From the NCBI GenBank assembly GCA_013360195.1, contig JABWCQ010000012.1, forward strand, positions 27,382-91,381: a DNA stretch of 64,000 bases, in the 5' to 3' direction. The notes beneath the pieces were generated by a model. That model searched no databases, was not told the origin of the DNA, and saw only the letters and a list, made by a program, of their open reading frames with translations. This DNA comes from a bacterium (GTDB taxonomy: Bacteria > Electryoneota > RPQS01). Both the position numbers and the translations under genes were made by a program. Position 1 is the first letter of the stretch. Every line of letters begins with the position of its first letter. Of this stretch, positions 53,296 through 62,918 are shown one piece after another.

Positions 53296-53311
53296 TGTGA
53301 AAAAATTCACA
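53296..53311. promoter_or_regulatory. CRP/FNR-type palindrome upstream of hoxE
   Basis: TGTGA-AAAAAT-TCACA is an exact match to the TGTGA-N6-TCACA consensus of CRP-type sites. It lies 82 bases upstream of the hoxE ATG, a common place for such a regulator. Which CRP/FNR-family protein would bind is unknown; none is encoded in the window. Confidence 0.55.
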
Positions 53312-53430
53312 AAGAGCAAGAGTTTACCGCCGCGCTGTGACTTTCTCACGTAGCCACTACCTCTTAATTAATATGGGTATAGAATGATACCAATTTGGTA
53401 AACATGCTCGGTCCTACCCTCACACAGGAA

Positions 53431-53466
53431 AAAAGAGAAGGACCACTAAAGCAGTCCTTCTCTTTT
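53431..53466 (-). terminator. Intrinsic terminator of the OPT transporter gene
   Basis: A 13-bp stem AAAAGAGAAGGAC / GTCCTTCTCTTTT with a ten-base loop. On the minus strand it is followed by TTCCTG, and the stem itself ends in a T-rich arm. It lies 78 bases after the stop codon. Confidence 0.8.
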
Positions 53467-53544
53467 GAATAGGAAATCAAGAATTGTCAGGTTCTTCTTG
53501 CCTTGTCACTCGTTTAATCGTGACATGCGAATTCGAAATCGTAT

Positions 53545-55386
53545 TTAGCTAATCCAACTGACTCCAAGTATGAGCAACACGGCGACCACGACCATCATCA
53601 ATCCTTCTCCCGCAATCAATCCTGATGCGAGCGACGCGCCGTAACGATCGACAGCCTCGGGATTCCTCTTTGTGTAGTAAGACGTAACGACGGCCCCAAG
53701 CCACATCGACAGCGATGAGTAAGGCGTTACCATAAATGCAATTCCGAGCGCAATGGGGGATGGCAGCCATTTTCCTACCCCCTTGATTCGCGCTACGAAC
53801 GGCATGGCGAAACCGATAATCGCTCCTATCAATGCTGCAGTCATCGCGTGCGGAGGCAGAGACTTTATGCCGTCGGCAAGCAACTGAGCCATAGCGTGCC
53901 ATGCCATGACTGCCGGTCCGGTGAAATCATCACCCGGTATGACATAAGCCGCTGTCAATAAACGGTACACTGCTGCGGCCGTAAAGACACCGACAACCAC
54001 ACCGATAATTTGTGCAATAACCTGTCGGCGAATGGACACCTTGAGAATGTACCCCGCCTTCAGATCGTGCATCAAATCACCGGATTGGCTTGCGCCTGCG
54101 GCCGTGATACCTGCAGCCATCAGGTTCGTGGGGATTTTGCCGGGATCCAAAGCTCCATACACAACCTGCGTAATCTTGCCCATGGCCCCAACAGGATTTA
54201 TGTCTGTCTCGCCGGTCGCTCGGACTGATATACTGGCGATTAGAAAAGAAAGCACTACCGCCAGGATACCCATCCAAGCCGGAATATCGAAATACGTCTG
54301 AGCGAGCACTGTGGTCAGCGTTGTTGCGAACACCATGCCTACGGCCCACCATTTAATCGGAAACGGATCCGGAGCATCGTCCTCATCGCCGGGCTGAGCC
54401 TCAACTTTTCTGCCCTGAACGAGCTTCTTGAACGATCCGAATGTATTGGCAATTGTCTTGTATTGAAGCGCAAGACTTGCAAACCCCGCAGCCACCATCA
54501 ATGCGACACCCGGCCACAGCAACCACCGGAATGCGGCCAGGTAGACGTTATTGGGATTGGCAGGAACGACAATTCCTTGATCGACCAGAATCGGCGCTCC
54601 CACTCCCCAAGCGAGTATCGCGCCCCAAAAAAGCGACCAGCCAACCTTGGAGCCGACAAGGATGCCCGCACCGAGCATCATCGGCGACAAACTGATTCCC
54701 ATTCTAAGAGAGGCAAGTGAGATGCCCATGATGCCGACGCTCGCCAAGTCGATGTCGTCAAGCGAGAAGTCACTGAAATGTCCAAGCCCGAGCGGTTTGA
54801 TGCTGAACAGGAGTTTTGCCACTGCGGCGAATATCGCGGCATAGAATAGCAGCTTGGCTTTCTTCATTGCTTCGACACCGGACGAGTACATCGCCTTGAT
54901 GGTCTCTGCCGCCGCCAGCCCGGTCGGATAGCGAAGCTTCTCGCGTACTATCATTTGCTTGCGAAGCGGCACTGCGAAGAATACTCCAAGAAAGGCGATC
55001 GAGATTGCCCAGATCACAAGTTGCCAGTAGCTCAAGTCGTGCCCGGCACCCTGAGTTTCCCTAAGATACAATTCGAGTGCGGGAATGCACGCCACAAAGC
55101 CGCCGGCAGATGCCATCGTCCCGGCCGCGCTGCCCGCTGTAGCCGTGATGAGATTTTCTTTCGCATCGTACGGCCTGCGAAGAAGATTACCGATTGCCTT
55201 GAAAAGTGCAAATGAGATTACTGCGGCAGTAATCGAAGCGCCGAACGTCCAACCGATTTTAAGACCAATGCAAACATTTGACGCGCCAATAAGAGAGCCG
55301 ACCAATAGTCCGGAAGCAACTGCTCGGACGGTCAGCTCACTCTGTGATACTTCGAGGACGGGAGTTTGAGGTTTAGGTTCGGACAT
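53545..55386 (-). CDS. OPT-family oligopeptide transporter
   Basis: The 613-residue membrane protein has 14 to 16 hydrophobic segments. It shows the OPT features LLVGSLIGASNVCIGLKIGWTFGAS in the first helix and TATAGSAAGTMASAGGF. The family moves oligopeptides or peptide-like metal chelates with protons; the substrate is not predictable. It is a single-gene unit between its own terminator and a long upstream gap. Confidence 0.9.
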   Translation of the reverse strand: MSEPKPQTPVLEVSQSELTVRAVASGLLVGSLIGASNVCIGLKIGWTFGASITAAVISFALFKAIGNLLRRPYDAKENLITATAGSAAGTMASAGGFVACIPALELYLRETQGAGHDLSYWQLVIWAISIAFLGVFFAVPLRKQMIVREKLRYPTGLAAAETIKAMYSSGVEAMKKAKLLFYAAIFAAVAKLLFSIKPLGLGHFSDFSLDDIDLASVGIMGISLASLRMGISLSPMMLGAGILVGSKVGWSLFWGAILAWGVGAPILVDQGIVVPANPNNVYLAAFRWLLWPGVALMVAAGFASLALQYKTIANTFGSFKKLVQGRKVEAQPGDEDDAPDPFPIKWWAVGMVFATTLTTVLAQTYFDIPAWMGILAVVLSFLIASISVRATGETDINPVGAMGKITQVVYGALDPGKIPTNLMAAGITAAGASQSGDLMHDLKAGYILKVSIRRQVIAQIIGVVVGVFTAAAVYRLLTAAYVIPGDDFTGPAVMAWHAMAQLLADGIKSLPPHAMTAALIGAIIGFAMPFVARIKGVGKWLPSPIALGIAFMVTPYSSLSMWLGAVVTSYYTKRNPEAVDRYGASLASGLIAGEGLMMVVVAVLLILGVSWIS

Positions 55387-56044
55387 GAATATCCTTCAAG
55401 TGGGCGAGTTATGAAGCGCAAGATGAAGTTAAGGTAGGTCAAGACAAGATAATGAATGGTTCGTCACCTTTCAATACGAATCTGCGAATATGCGAATCCC
55501 CATAATTTGAAAAATTGTGCGTGAAGAAAGCAGTCCGTATTTCGCAATATCATTATTATCAAGATATAAAGAACAGACTTCTGGATGTCACCCCGTATTT
55601 GGGATACGATTGTCCTGAATACGTTTGCGCTCTGTTGAGGTTGAACTCAGAGTTTCCGAATAGTTTATCTAATTCTTGCTGCAGGACGGGAAACACGCAG
55701 GAATGCAACACAATTCTAACTTGTGTCAAAATCATGTCTGCGCAATAGCACTGATCCGTCTGCAAAACCTCTGCATTTTGAAAACGGAGAGGTCAAAACG
55801 ATGAACTTCAATATAGCTGACCTGTGGATAACTTTGTAACTACTGATCTCAAAACAGATTAAAGTTTTCTTCAACGTGTCCGCGAGTTTTGTCACAAAGG
55901 GAAATACGCTTGACTCCATATGAGTAAACTTGTAGCTTGTTGTAAGCGACTATGTTGTCGTATATAAATATGCTGAAATAAGAGGTGCATGTCTTAGCAT
56001 CGTCGAAATTACCAAAGAAAACTGCTTCGATTAGGGGTACTATT
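55387..56044. other. Long divergent intergenic region
   Basis: These 658 bases separate the OPT gene from the surface-protein cluster. A 77-codon frame at 55515-55748 has no signal peptide, no ribosome site and no family resemblance and is not accepted. The region is A+T-rich and presumably holds promoters in both directions, but none is clear. No RNA structure is recognised. Confidence 0.45.
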
Positions 56045-56866
56045 GTGGTTGATTGGAACCGGTCGAAATTCGGGAAATATTTCTTCAAACTGCGCAAATT
56101 CACTTGGGTTTGCGCAGTTTTGCTTTTTTGGGGTGCGAATATTTTTGCACAGCGAAATCCGCTGGATGATACCGCTGCCTTCATTAATCTGTCACCCGGA
56201 AACATTTCTGCCTTCACGTGCGAAGGGTTTGATGTAAACATCCAGATGACGGCCACTAACGCGCGCGTATTCGACCTTAGATTCATACATGACAGCGACA
56301 ACTTCGCGCTTACCGGAGTCACTCCCGGAGGACTTGCCAGCATGCACGTATTGCCGCACTATGTCGGCGGCGATACCATTGCTATTGACGGCTTTTTCCA
56401 CCCGAATTTCACCGGAACAACGTTGGTGGCCACCTTGCATTTCGTGCCGATCGACGTGGTCGGAGATCAGACCACTTTGGTCGGATTTCTGGACGGTCAG
56501 GGGTTCAGCGGTACCGGAGAAGCTCCCGAACCCATGGTGATAACGGGTGACAGCTCTTCTGTTTCGCTGGAAGGCACGCCACCCTTGCCGCCGGATTCGC
56601 TGGTTATTGTTCCCATGATGGATGACTCCGTGTGTCTCCATTGGAGCCCTGTAACTCTCGATGAGGATAATGACCCGGTCGTGAACCCCGGCTATCTGGT
56701 TGAGTTTGAAGATGTCATTAACAATCAGGGTGTGTACGATTCCATCGGCTTTACCCTTGATACCTTTTTCTATCACGACTTCATCATTTATGAGTTCGAC
56801 CCCGGCGATACCGGCGTGGTCAACCTTGGAACATATAGGATACGCGCTTTGAAATGTCAGAACTAA
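56045..56866 (+). CDS. Secreted protein with cohesin-like and fibronectin-like domains
   Basis: The product is about 273 residues. A basic N-terminus and signal peptide (KFTWVCAVLLFWGANIFAQ) precede a cohesin-like beta-sandwich (about 40-160: VNIQMTATNARVFDLRFIHD ... ALTGVTPG ... TTLVATLHFVPID) and a short fibronectin-type part (LVIVPMMDDSVCLHWSPVTLDEDNDPVVNPGYLVE). The GTG at 56045 with AGGGG upstream is preferred; the frame opens at 55985 (GTG, ribosome site too close). The same architecture is found in the gene at 62919-63653, on the other side of the giant surface protein. A terminator-like hairpin lies in the signal-peptide codons. No catalytic residues; function unknown. Confidence 0.72.
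   Translation: MVDWNRSKFGKYFFKLRKFTWVCAVLLFWGANIFAQRNPLDDTAAFINLSPGNISAFTCEGFDVNIQMTATNARVFDLRFIHDSDNFALTGVTPGGLASMHVLPHYVGGDTIAIDGFFHPNFTGTTLVATLHFVPIDVVGDQTTLVGFLDGQGFSGTGEAPEPMVITGDSSSVSLEGTPPLPPDSLVIVPMMDDSVCLHWSPVTLDEDNDPVVNPGYLVEFEDVINNQGVYDSIGFTLDTFFYHDFIIYEFDPGDTGVVNLGTYRIRALKCQN
56087..56127 (+). terminator. Terminator-like hairpin inside the signal-peptide codons
   Basis: A perfect 12-bp stem AAACTGCGCAAA (56087-56098) / TTTGCGCAGTTT (56109-56120) with a ten-base loop is followed by TGCTTTTTTG. It has the form of an intrinsic terminator or attenuator but lies in the coding sequence of the cohesin-like protein, about 45 bases after the preferred start. It may control how often transcription continues into the surface operon. 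Confidence 0.45.
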
Positions 56867-56913
56867 ACATTCTATTTCCGTAAAACCAATGATAAACAAA
56901 CCATGGAGTTACC

Positions 56914-59900
56914 ATGAGTAAGATTGGGAAGAAACTATTTATTCTGCTGGCAGTATGTGCACTGGCCGGCAACAGCTGGGCGGCAATTCTGGACGTGCCA
57001 GGAACATATGCGACGATTCAAGCCGCAATCACTGCTGCGGCATCAGGAGACACTGTCGACGTCGCAGCGGGCACGTATGTGGAAGCCCCGGTCATTCAGA
57101 AAGATTTGACACTTCGTGGTGCAGGACAGGGTGTAACACTGATCGACGCGAATGCTTCCACATACGTTGGCATCCATGCTGACGGCGACTACTCGATTGT
57201 GCTGGAAGGTTTCTCCCTGGATGGGCCGACTGGTGCAAATGGATTCGGTATTATGTCGTCGGGCGAGAATCAGAGCATTACGATCAAGAATGTCACAGTA
57301 TTCAGCTGCCAGAGAACAGCTATTACTCTAAACGGTGTCTCATTTGGCGACATTCAAAACGTGACCTGCACAGGCACCATCTACGGTGTCGGGTTCGCAA
57401 CGACGGACTGTGACAATGTGACAATAAACGGCCTGACCACTTCGGGCAATGCGTGGGCCGGTTCGGCAGTCTATACTCGCGGCCAGTATTTCACGGGCGG
57501 TTCCAGTAATATTACTTACACGGGTACCTTGAGTTTCGCCGAATCAGTGCCGATCTACACTGAGCGTGATCTCTATCTTGGGGTACGCCCGCCAATCAAC
57601 AATCTGTCAGTTCCACTTTCTTTGCAGTATTTAGCGAGCAGCAACGCTGTCTGGTGGGTAACGGCCTACTATCCATTGCAAGCATCGGCCGTTGCCGCTG
57701 CTGTTGCAGGCGGCCCGACAGGCTGGGTTCTTAATCGGACGAATTCGCATTATTACGTACAGGATCCCATGAACATTCAAGCCGCGATTGACGCCGCAAC
57801 AGCAGGTTCGGTTATTGACGTCGCGGTTGGCCGTTACACTGAGGTGTTGCACGTCAATAAGCACGTTGACATAATAGGAGCCGGTAGTGGTGCAAGCGAC
57901 CTCACGAACACCATTATCGAGCAATCCGGGACAAACAATGTCATCTTCTTGGAGGCATCAGGCGCTTCCAGTGCTGATCCTCTGCTGTTTAAGGACTTGC
58001 GTGTCGAGCCATTAAGCCGCTATGCTTTCGAGACGCAAAACCTTCTGAACCTATCTTATCTCAAGTTTGAAAATGTGAAGATCGTTGGCGGTCCTCCGAC
58101 AATTGAGAACTTGGTCGGCTTGCGAACTGCTACCGACGCGAGCCTTTCAAATGTGGTGATCGTCGACTGCGAATTCAGGAATTTGGATTACGGTTTCTAT
58201 TTCGCAAAGCACGGCGATTGGGGTCCGGGGGGAAGCAATGTTTCAAACTTATCTGTAACGAACACCGACTTCATAGATAATTACTACAAAGGCATCTACT
58301 GCGAGAAGTTGACGAACGCAACATTTGACGGGTGTATCTTCGACGGTAACGGTTCAGATCCCTTCTGGAATGATCCTTGGAATGCCGGCGCAGACATCAA
58401 TCTGAAGGGCCAGGAAACCTATCAGGACATCTTCTTTACGAACTGCACATTTACTGGAAACGGTTTGGGATTCCGTGAAGGTGCTGCTTTGATGATAAAG
58501 GCCCGTGGCAGCGGAGTAGACGGTGGCGGCGGTGGTGCATATCAACTCCACCCTGCATCACTGACAAACGTCCAAGTTACAAATTGCCTCGTTACAGGCA
58601 ATGAGCGAGGCATTCGATTTGGCGAACCGGGACAGACTAATAGTTTGCCTGCCGGGTACGTTTATGATTGCGCTGTTTACGGCAACGTAAAAACGTACGG
58701 ACCGATGGACGGTAGCGCTTATGGTGACGTAATCAATATGACAACGGCCTGCTGCAATGCAGGGGCAAATTGGTGGGGAAGTGCAGCACCAAATTTTGCA
58801 ACACAATCCTTCGGTACGGTAGACTACTCACCATGGATGGGTCTTGTTGGTACAAGCACGAATCCAGGCTATAGCGGCAACTTCTCATCACTCTGGGTAG
58901 ACGACAATAGCCCGTCATGCGGCGGTTCAAACATCGTCCAGGAAGCAGTCAACCTCGTCTCCGGCAGCACCATCAACTTGATGCCGGGTACCTATGTCGG
59001 ACAGGTTCATGCTGCGAACTTTGCAAATCTGTATATCATCGGCTCCGGTGTTGCCAATACCTTCATCAAGGCTCCGGCGACCGCGATGACGGATTTCTTC
59101 ACGACCACCGCGAACAACTATCCTGTCCTGTTCTTGGACAACTCCACGGCACACGTATCCGCTTTGACAGTCGATGGCGACGGCAAGGGAAATGTCAACT
59201 ATCGCTTCCAAGGCATTGGTTACTGGAACAGCAGTGGTTCGTTGACCGATGTCCGCGTCACCGGCGTTCGCGACACGCCGTTTAGTGGAAGCCAGCATGG
59301 CGTTGGCGTGTATGCCTTTAACAACACGGCAGGTCCGTTTACAATCAACTTGACCAACGTAACAGTTGACGACTATCAAAAGAACGCATTTGCCCTGAAT
59401 GGGAACAATAATCTCACTGTCACGGCCTCGAATGTCACAACTTCGGGCGCCGGATGGACTCCGGTAACTGCACAGAACGGTATCCAACTTTGGGGCGCGA
59501 CGGGAACCTTGACAAACTGCAGCGTCACCGGGAACGCGTATGACGGGCCGAGTTGGTCTGCAGCCGGATTCTTGCTCTATCAATCGGACGGCGTGACTCT
59601 TAACAACTGCACTGCCACGGACAACCAGATAGGCATCGATGCGACGGACGGCTCCGCTGCAGTAAATGGCGGTACAGTCACTGGCCCAGGAGCCCCTTCG
59701 TCTCCACGCTACACAGCAGGTGTGGCTGCAGGAAACGTTACTGCCGGCCTCTCGGTATTGCGGCCGACTGTCCAACTTTTTGGCGATGGTCCGGTCAGTG
59801 AAGATCGGCGTTCCTCGTTGGACGATCCGGGTGATGACTCGATTGAGATTTACAACGCAACCATCACGGGAACAAGTTCCTATACTGGCTACGGTGTAGA

Positions 59901-62835
59901 TGCCTATACCTACAACGATGATCTTGATGTCACTGTGGATGGAAGCACGATTACCGGCTGGCAATACGGTATCAGCATTGACGTAATCGGTGGAACGATC
60001 ACCAACGCCTTGATTACTGACAATACTCTCATCAATACCAACAACACTTACGATGAAGTCTCCGGCCACACCTGGGACAGCAACTGCTATTCAGACTTCA
60101 CCTCCAACGGCGGATTCCCGACACAATATAACGTCGCTGGCGGCGGCGGCAACGTGGACGCAAACCCGAACCCGAACGGTTGCAGCGACGTGAACTTCAT
60201 CGTCAGCGACCCGCTTATCGGATGCGACGCCCCTTGCAACACGACGCTTCTTTACATCACGCTGGATGCAGCCGGACTGCCGAACCTGCAGCTGGTGTTC
60301 ACTTTGCCGGCGGGATTCTCGACCGTCGGTGGAATCGTAACACCTGGTTCGAATGTTGATCCCAACTTGCTCAACGCATACGCTACCGTTTCCGGACAAG
60401 TCGTGACCGTTGACATGGGCTTCCAGGATCCGGGCAGCACCGGTGACAACACCAAGTACGTTGCATGCTTCACACTGACTAACACCGGCGCGGGCACGGG
60501 CGTTCACACCGTCTACGGCAACAGCTCGCTCTGGATTGACGGCCTCGGCGGCAATCATGTCAATGAACTGCTGCTCGGCTCGATTGACATTACCGTGGAC
60601 TGCACTGATCCGGCCGCTCCAACGACATTCGTTAATAACGGTACGTGCGCGTATGGCTCAGGTTACATGCCTGCCGACGTATTCTCCGTGACCGACTTGA
60701 CTGCTGGTGGCGGTGCGGCTCTGCAGACCGTTTGGCTGACTGCCAACGGCAATGCGTCGCCGACGTATTTGATTACGTTGGTCGGCACGGATCCATACGA
60801 CTTCACCTTCCCCGCTCCCGGTACTGAGGCATCGTTCTACGATCTGCTTGACGACCTGGACGGCTGCAACACGCTGAATCTGCACGTGACGGACGCAGAG
60901 TGCAATACCGCCGTCTTCGACCTGTTGAATGTTGGCTGGGACGCAACTCCGCCGACCCTTAATGTGACGGACGGAATCACTGGGTGCTACAACGCATCTA
61001 CTGGTGCTGCCGCACTGCTCGGTCTTGACATCGACGTATCCGCGTTGTCCGCGCTGAATTGCCGGGCAACCAGCGGTACGTTAACCATCACCAGCATCAC
61101 GAACCCCGGCGGAACGCCGTTCACTTTCCCGCTTAGCGGTGACCTTGCCGACTTCCCGGGTCTGGCTAACAATGCCGCCCTGTGGTCGTGGATGATTACG
61201 AATGGACAGGGCAATGTTCCTGCAACTGCGAACGGTGAGCCCTATACCTTCAGCGTAACTGCAGGCGATTGCGCAGGCAATGTAAGCCTTGCCCAAACAT
61301 GGGACATCTGTCTTGACTTCACCACTCCGGGCAATACCGTTTCGACCTTCGATGCCCGTCCGGCTGACGGCGGCGTCTGGCTGAATTGGGCTTGGTCTCC
61401 GGATGTGTCACAGGCGGTTGAGATGAGAATCTACCGCAGCCCGATTTCCGGCGGCTATCCTGCATATAATCCGCCGCTGAGAGATTCCTATGACACCTCG
61501 CCTGCCGCTCTTGCTGGCTGGACACTGGTGGAAACGCAGATCATTGGCTCCGGTCAAGTCTCCTCTGCAACCGAAACTGATGCGAACAACCGTGGTGACT
61601 ATGCACAGCATACGACCTACTGGCTGGATGCGCAAGGTGGCTGGGAAGCAGGCGAAACTCTGCCGAATGGAAATACTGAAGGTCCCGATGCAACGACATG
61701 GCGCGATATCTATCGCTACGTGACGTTTGTGCGCGATGCGGGCGGCAACTGGTCCACAGGATATGCTCCTGTCCAAGGCACAAACGTGGACCGCTCGACA
61801 AACTACTGGCTGGGCGACTTTTCTCCGGCGGATGACAATGGTTCAAACAACTCCCGTGGCCGCGTGGACACGGACGACTTGACTCTGTTGTCGGCGGTCT
61901 ATTTCAGCAACGTCGTTGGTGACTATCGCAATATCGGACCGGTTGTCCTGCCTGCCGAAAACGGCAATGTCGGCAAGAGCATTCCGAATCCGGATACTCT
62001 TGGTTTCGTGAGCTTCCAGGACCTCGTACCGTTCAGCTTCAACTTCAATATGGTCTCCCCGGTGGGCACGTTTGCCACCGAGTTCGTGGTTGAACCTGAC
62101 CCGACAGTCTATCGTCCGTTTAATCGTTTGGACGCCATGCCGGTCGTCGACCTCTCCATTACTGAAGACCCGTCCCTCGAAGTTGGCAGTGAATTCACTG
62201 TTGTGGTGTCTCTTGCCAACAACGAATCCGACGTCGTCAAGGCAGCGGAAGCTATTCTGACCTATTGTGATGCTTTGGAGGTGGTCAGCACCAATTCCGC
62301 CAGCGCCGTGGCCTCTGAAGAGGGAACGCTGTTTGCAAAGGCTGCTGCCATCGAAGGTAACAACCAGATTGGTTTTGTTGCCGCTTCTTGCGGTGGATGG
62401 ACGACTTTGGAGGGTAATTCGACCCTTGGAACCGTCACCTTCCGCGTGAAGTCCGAAATCACAGGCACCTGCGAAATCGAGTTAACCTCGGTCCAATTGT
62501 TTGACAATACCGGGGAAATTATCGAAATTGAGGGTGAAACGATTCCGTTGTCCGGTGTGTCGACTCTGCCCACAAGCTATGCGTTGTACCAGAACTATCC
62601 GAACCCGTTCAACCCGACGACGAACATCCAGTTCGATCTGAAGGATGCGGGACACGTGAAGATTATGGTTTTCAACACCTTGGGTCAAGTCGTCGCAACG
62701 ATCGCCGATCGTGAACTCGAGGCTGGTCGTCACACAGTGTCGTTTGACGCCTCCAACCTCGCCTCCGGTCTGTACCTCTATTCCATCAATGTGAATGGGT
62801 TCTCTGACCTGAAGAAGATGGTTCTGATCCGTTAA
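56914..62835 (+). CDS. Giant surface protein: beta-helix repeats, cohesin-like, Fn3, dockerin-like and T9SS domains
   Basis: The 1973-residue product starts at an ATG with GGAG five bases upstream and a signal peptide (LFILLAVCALAGNSWA). Two right-handed beta-helix regions (about 24-680 and 660-1060), each opened by a YATIQAAITAAASGDTV-like segment, are followed by a cohesin-like sandwich (about 1095-1230), Ig-like parts, and a fibronectin III-like region (about 1470-1620). Then come a dockerin-like segment (about 1629-1715: GDFSPADDNG ... RGRVDTDDLTLL), a second cohesin-like domain (about 1735-1880) and a T9SS sorting domain (about 1885-1973: NYPNPFNPTTNIQF ... LKKMVLIR). It should be exported by T9SS and attached to the cell surface. 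Ligand and function are unknown. The 3' half looks more G+C-rich than the 5' half. Confidence 0.88.
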   Translation: MSKIGKKLFILLAVCALAGNSWAAILDVPGTYATIQAAITAAASGDTVDVAAGTYVEAPVIQKDLTLRGAGQGVTLIDANASTYVGIHADGDYSIVLEGFSLDGPTGANGFGIMSSGENQSITIKNVTVFSCQRTAITLNGVSFGDIQNVTCTGTIYGVGFATTDCDNVTINGLTTSGNAWAGSAVYTRGQYFTGGSSNITYTGTLSFAESVPIYTERDLYLGVRPPINNLSVPLSLQYLASSNAVWWVTAYYPLQASAVAAAVAGGPTGWVLNRTNSHYYVQDPMNIQAAIDAATAGSVIDVAVGRYTEVLHVNKHVDIIGAGSGASDLTNTIIEQSGTNNVIFLEASGASSADPLLFKDLRVEPLSRYAFETQNLLNLSYLKFENVKIVGGPPTIENLVGLRTATDASLSNVVIVDCEFRNLDYGFYFAKHGDWGPGGSNVSNLSVTNTDFIDNYYKGIYCEKLTNATFDGCIFDGNGSDPFWNDPWNAGADINLKGQETYQDIFFTNCTFTGNGLGFREGAALMIKARGSGVDGGGGGAYQLHPASLTNVQVTNCLVTGNERGIRFGEPGQTNSLPAGYVYDCAVYGNVKTYGPMDGSAYGDVINMTTACCNAGANWWGSAAPNFATQSFGTVDYSPWMGLVGTSTNPGYSGNFSSLWVDDNSPSCGGSNIVQEAVNLVSGSTINLMPGTYVGQVHAANFANLYIIGSGVANTFIKAPATAMTDFFTTTANNYPVLFLDNSTAHVSALTVDGDGKGNVNYRFQGIGYWNSSGSLTDVRVTGVRDTPFSGSQHGVGVYAFNNTAGPFTINLTNVTVDDYQKNAFALNGNNNLTVTASNVTTSGAGWTPVTAQNGIQLWGATGTLTNCSVTGNAYDGPSWSAAGFLLYQSDGVTLNNCTATDNQIGIDATDGSAAVNGGTVTGPGAPSSPRYTAGVAAGNVTAGLSVLRPTVQLFGDGPVSEDRRSSLDDPGDDSIEIYNATITGTSSYTGYGVDAYTYNDDLDVTVDGSTITGWQYGISIDVIGGTITNALITDNTLINTNNTYDEVSGHTWDSNCYSDFTSNGGFPTQYNVAGGGGNVDANPNPNGCSDVNFIVSDPLIGCDAPCNTTLLYITLDAAGLPNLQLVFTLPAGFSTVGGIVTPGSNVDPNLLNAYATVSGQVVTVDMGFQDPGSTGDNTKYVACFTLTNTGAGTGVHTVYGNSSLWIDGLGGNHVNELLLGSIDITVDCTDPAAPTTFVNNGTCAYGSGYMPADVFSVTDLTAGGGAALQTVWLTANGNASPTYLITLVGTDPYDFTFPAPGTEASFYDLLDDLDGCNTLNLHVTDAECNTAVFDLLNVGWDATPPTLNVTDGITGCYNASTGAAALLGLDIDVSALSALNCRATSGTLTITSITNPGGTPFTFPLSGDLADFPGLANNAALWSWMITNGQGNVPATANGEPYTFSVTAGDCAGNVSLAQTWDICLDFTTPGNTVSTFDARPADGGVWLNWAWSPDVSQAVEMRIYRSPISGGYPAYNPPLRDSYDTSPAALAGWTLVETQIIGSGQVSSATETDANNRGDYAQHTTYWLDAQGGWEAGETLPNGNTEGPDATTWRDIYRYVTFVRDAGGNWSTGYAPVQGTNVDRSTNYWLGDFSPADDNGSNNSRGRVDTDDLTLLSAVYFSNVVGDYRNIGPVVLPAENGNVGKSIPNPDTLGFVSFQDLVPFSFNFNMVSPVGTFATEFVVEPDPTVYRPFNRLDAMPVVDLSITEDPSLEVGSEFTVVVSLANNESDVVKAAEAILTYCDALEVVSTNSASAVASEEGTLFAKAAAIEGNNQIGFVAASCGGWTTLEGNSTLGTVTFRVKSEITGTCEIELTSVQLFDNTGEIIEIEGETIPLSGVSTLPTSYALYQNYPNPFNPTTNIQFDLKDAGHVKIMVFNTLGQVVATIADRELEAGRHTVSFDASNLASGLYLYSINVNGFSDLKKMVLIR

Positions 62836-62865
62836 TACAGAACCGCCTCTTTCGCGATAGTGAGA

Positions 62866-62903
62866 CCCCCGCCGCCACGGCTCGTGGCGGCGGGGGATAT
62901 TTT
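62866..62903 (+). terminator. Intrinsic terminator after the giant surface protein gene
   Basis: A 14-bp G+C-rich stem CCCCCGCCGCCACG / CGTGGCGGCGGGGG (62866-62879 and 62883-62896) with a three-base loop, followed by ATATTTTT. It may reduce rather than stop read-through into the next gene 16 bases later. Confidence 0.88.
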
Positions 62904-62918
62904 TAACAAAGGACATGC

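Larger units (their letters stand above)
53215..53544. other. Regulatory gap upstream of the hydrogenase operon
   Basis: These 330 bases contain the terminator of the OPT transporter gene (53431-53466) and a CRP/FNR-like palindrome (53296-53311). No gene is recognised. Confidence 0.6.

Noticed and set aside
55515..55748. Small 77-codon frame in the long gap before the surface cluster.
   Set aside because: No ribosome site, no signal peptide, no recognisable family and A+T-rich non-coding composition.
56192..56899. Antisense frame of 235 codons opposite the cohesin-like gene.
   Set aside because: The plus strand carries a signal peptide, a cohesin-like domain and a paralogue elsewhere; the antisense frame has none of these.
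58927..60069. Antisense frame of 380 codons inside the giant surface protein gene.
   Set aside because: It is opposite a clear signal-peptide/beta-helix/T9SS protein, has no family resemblance and no ribosome site.
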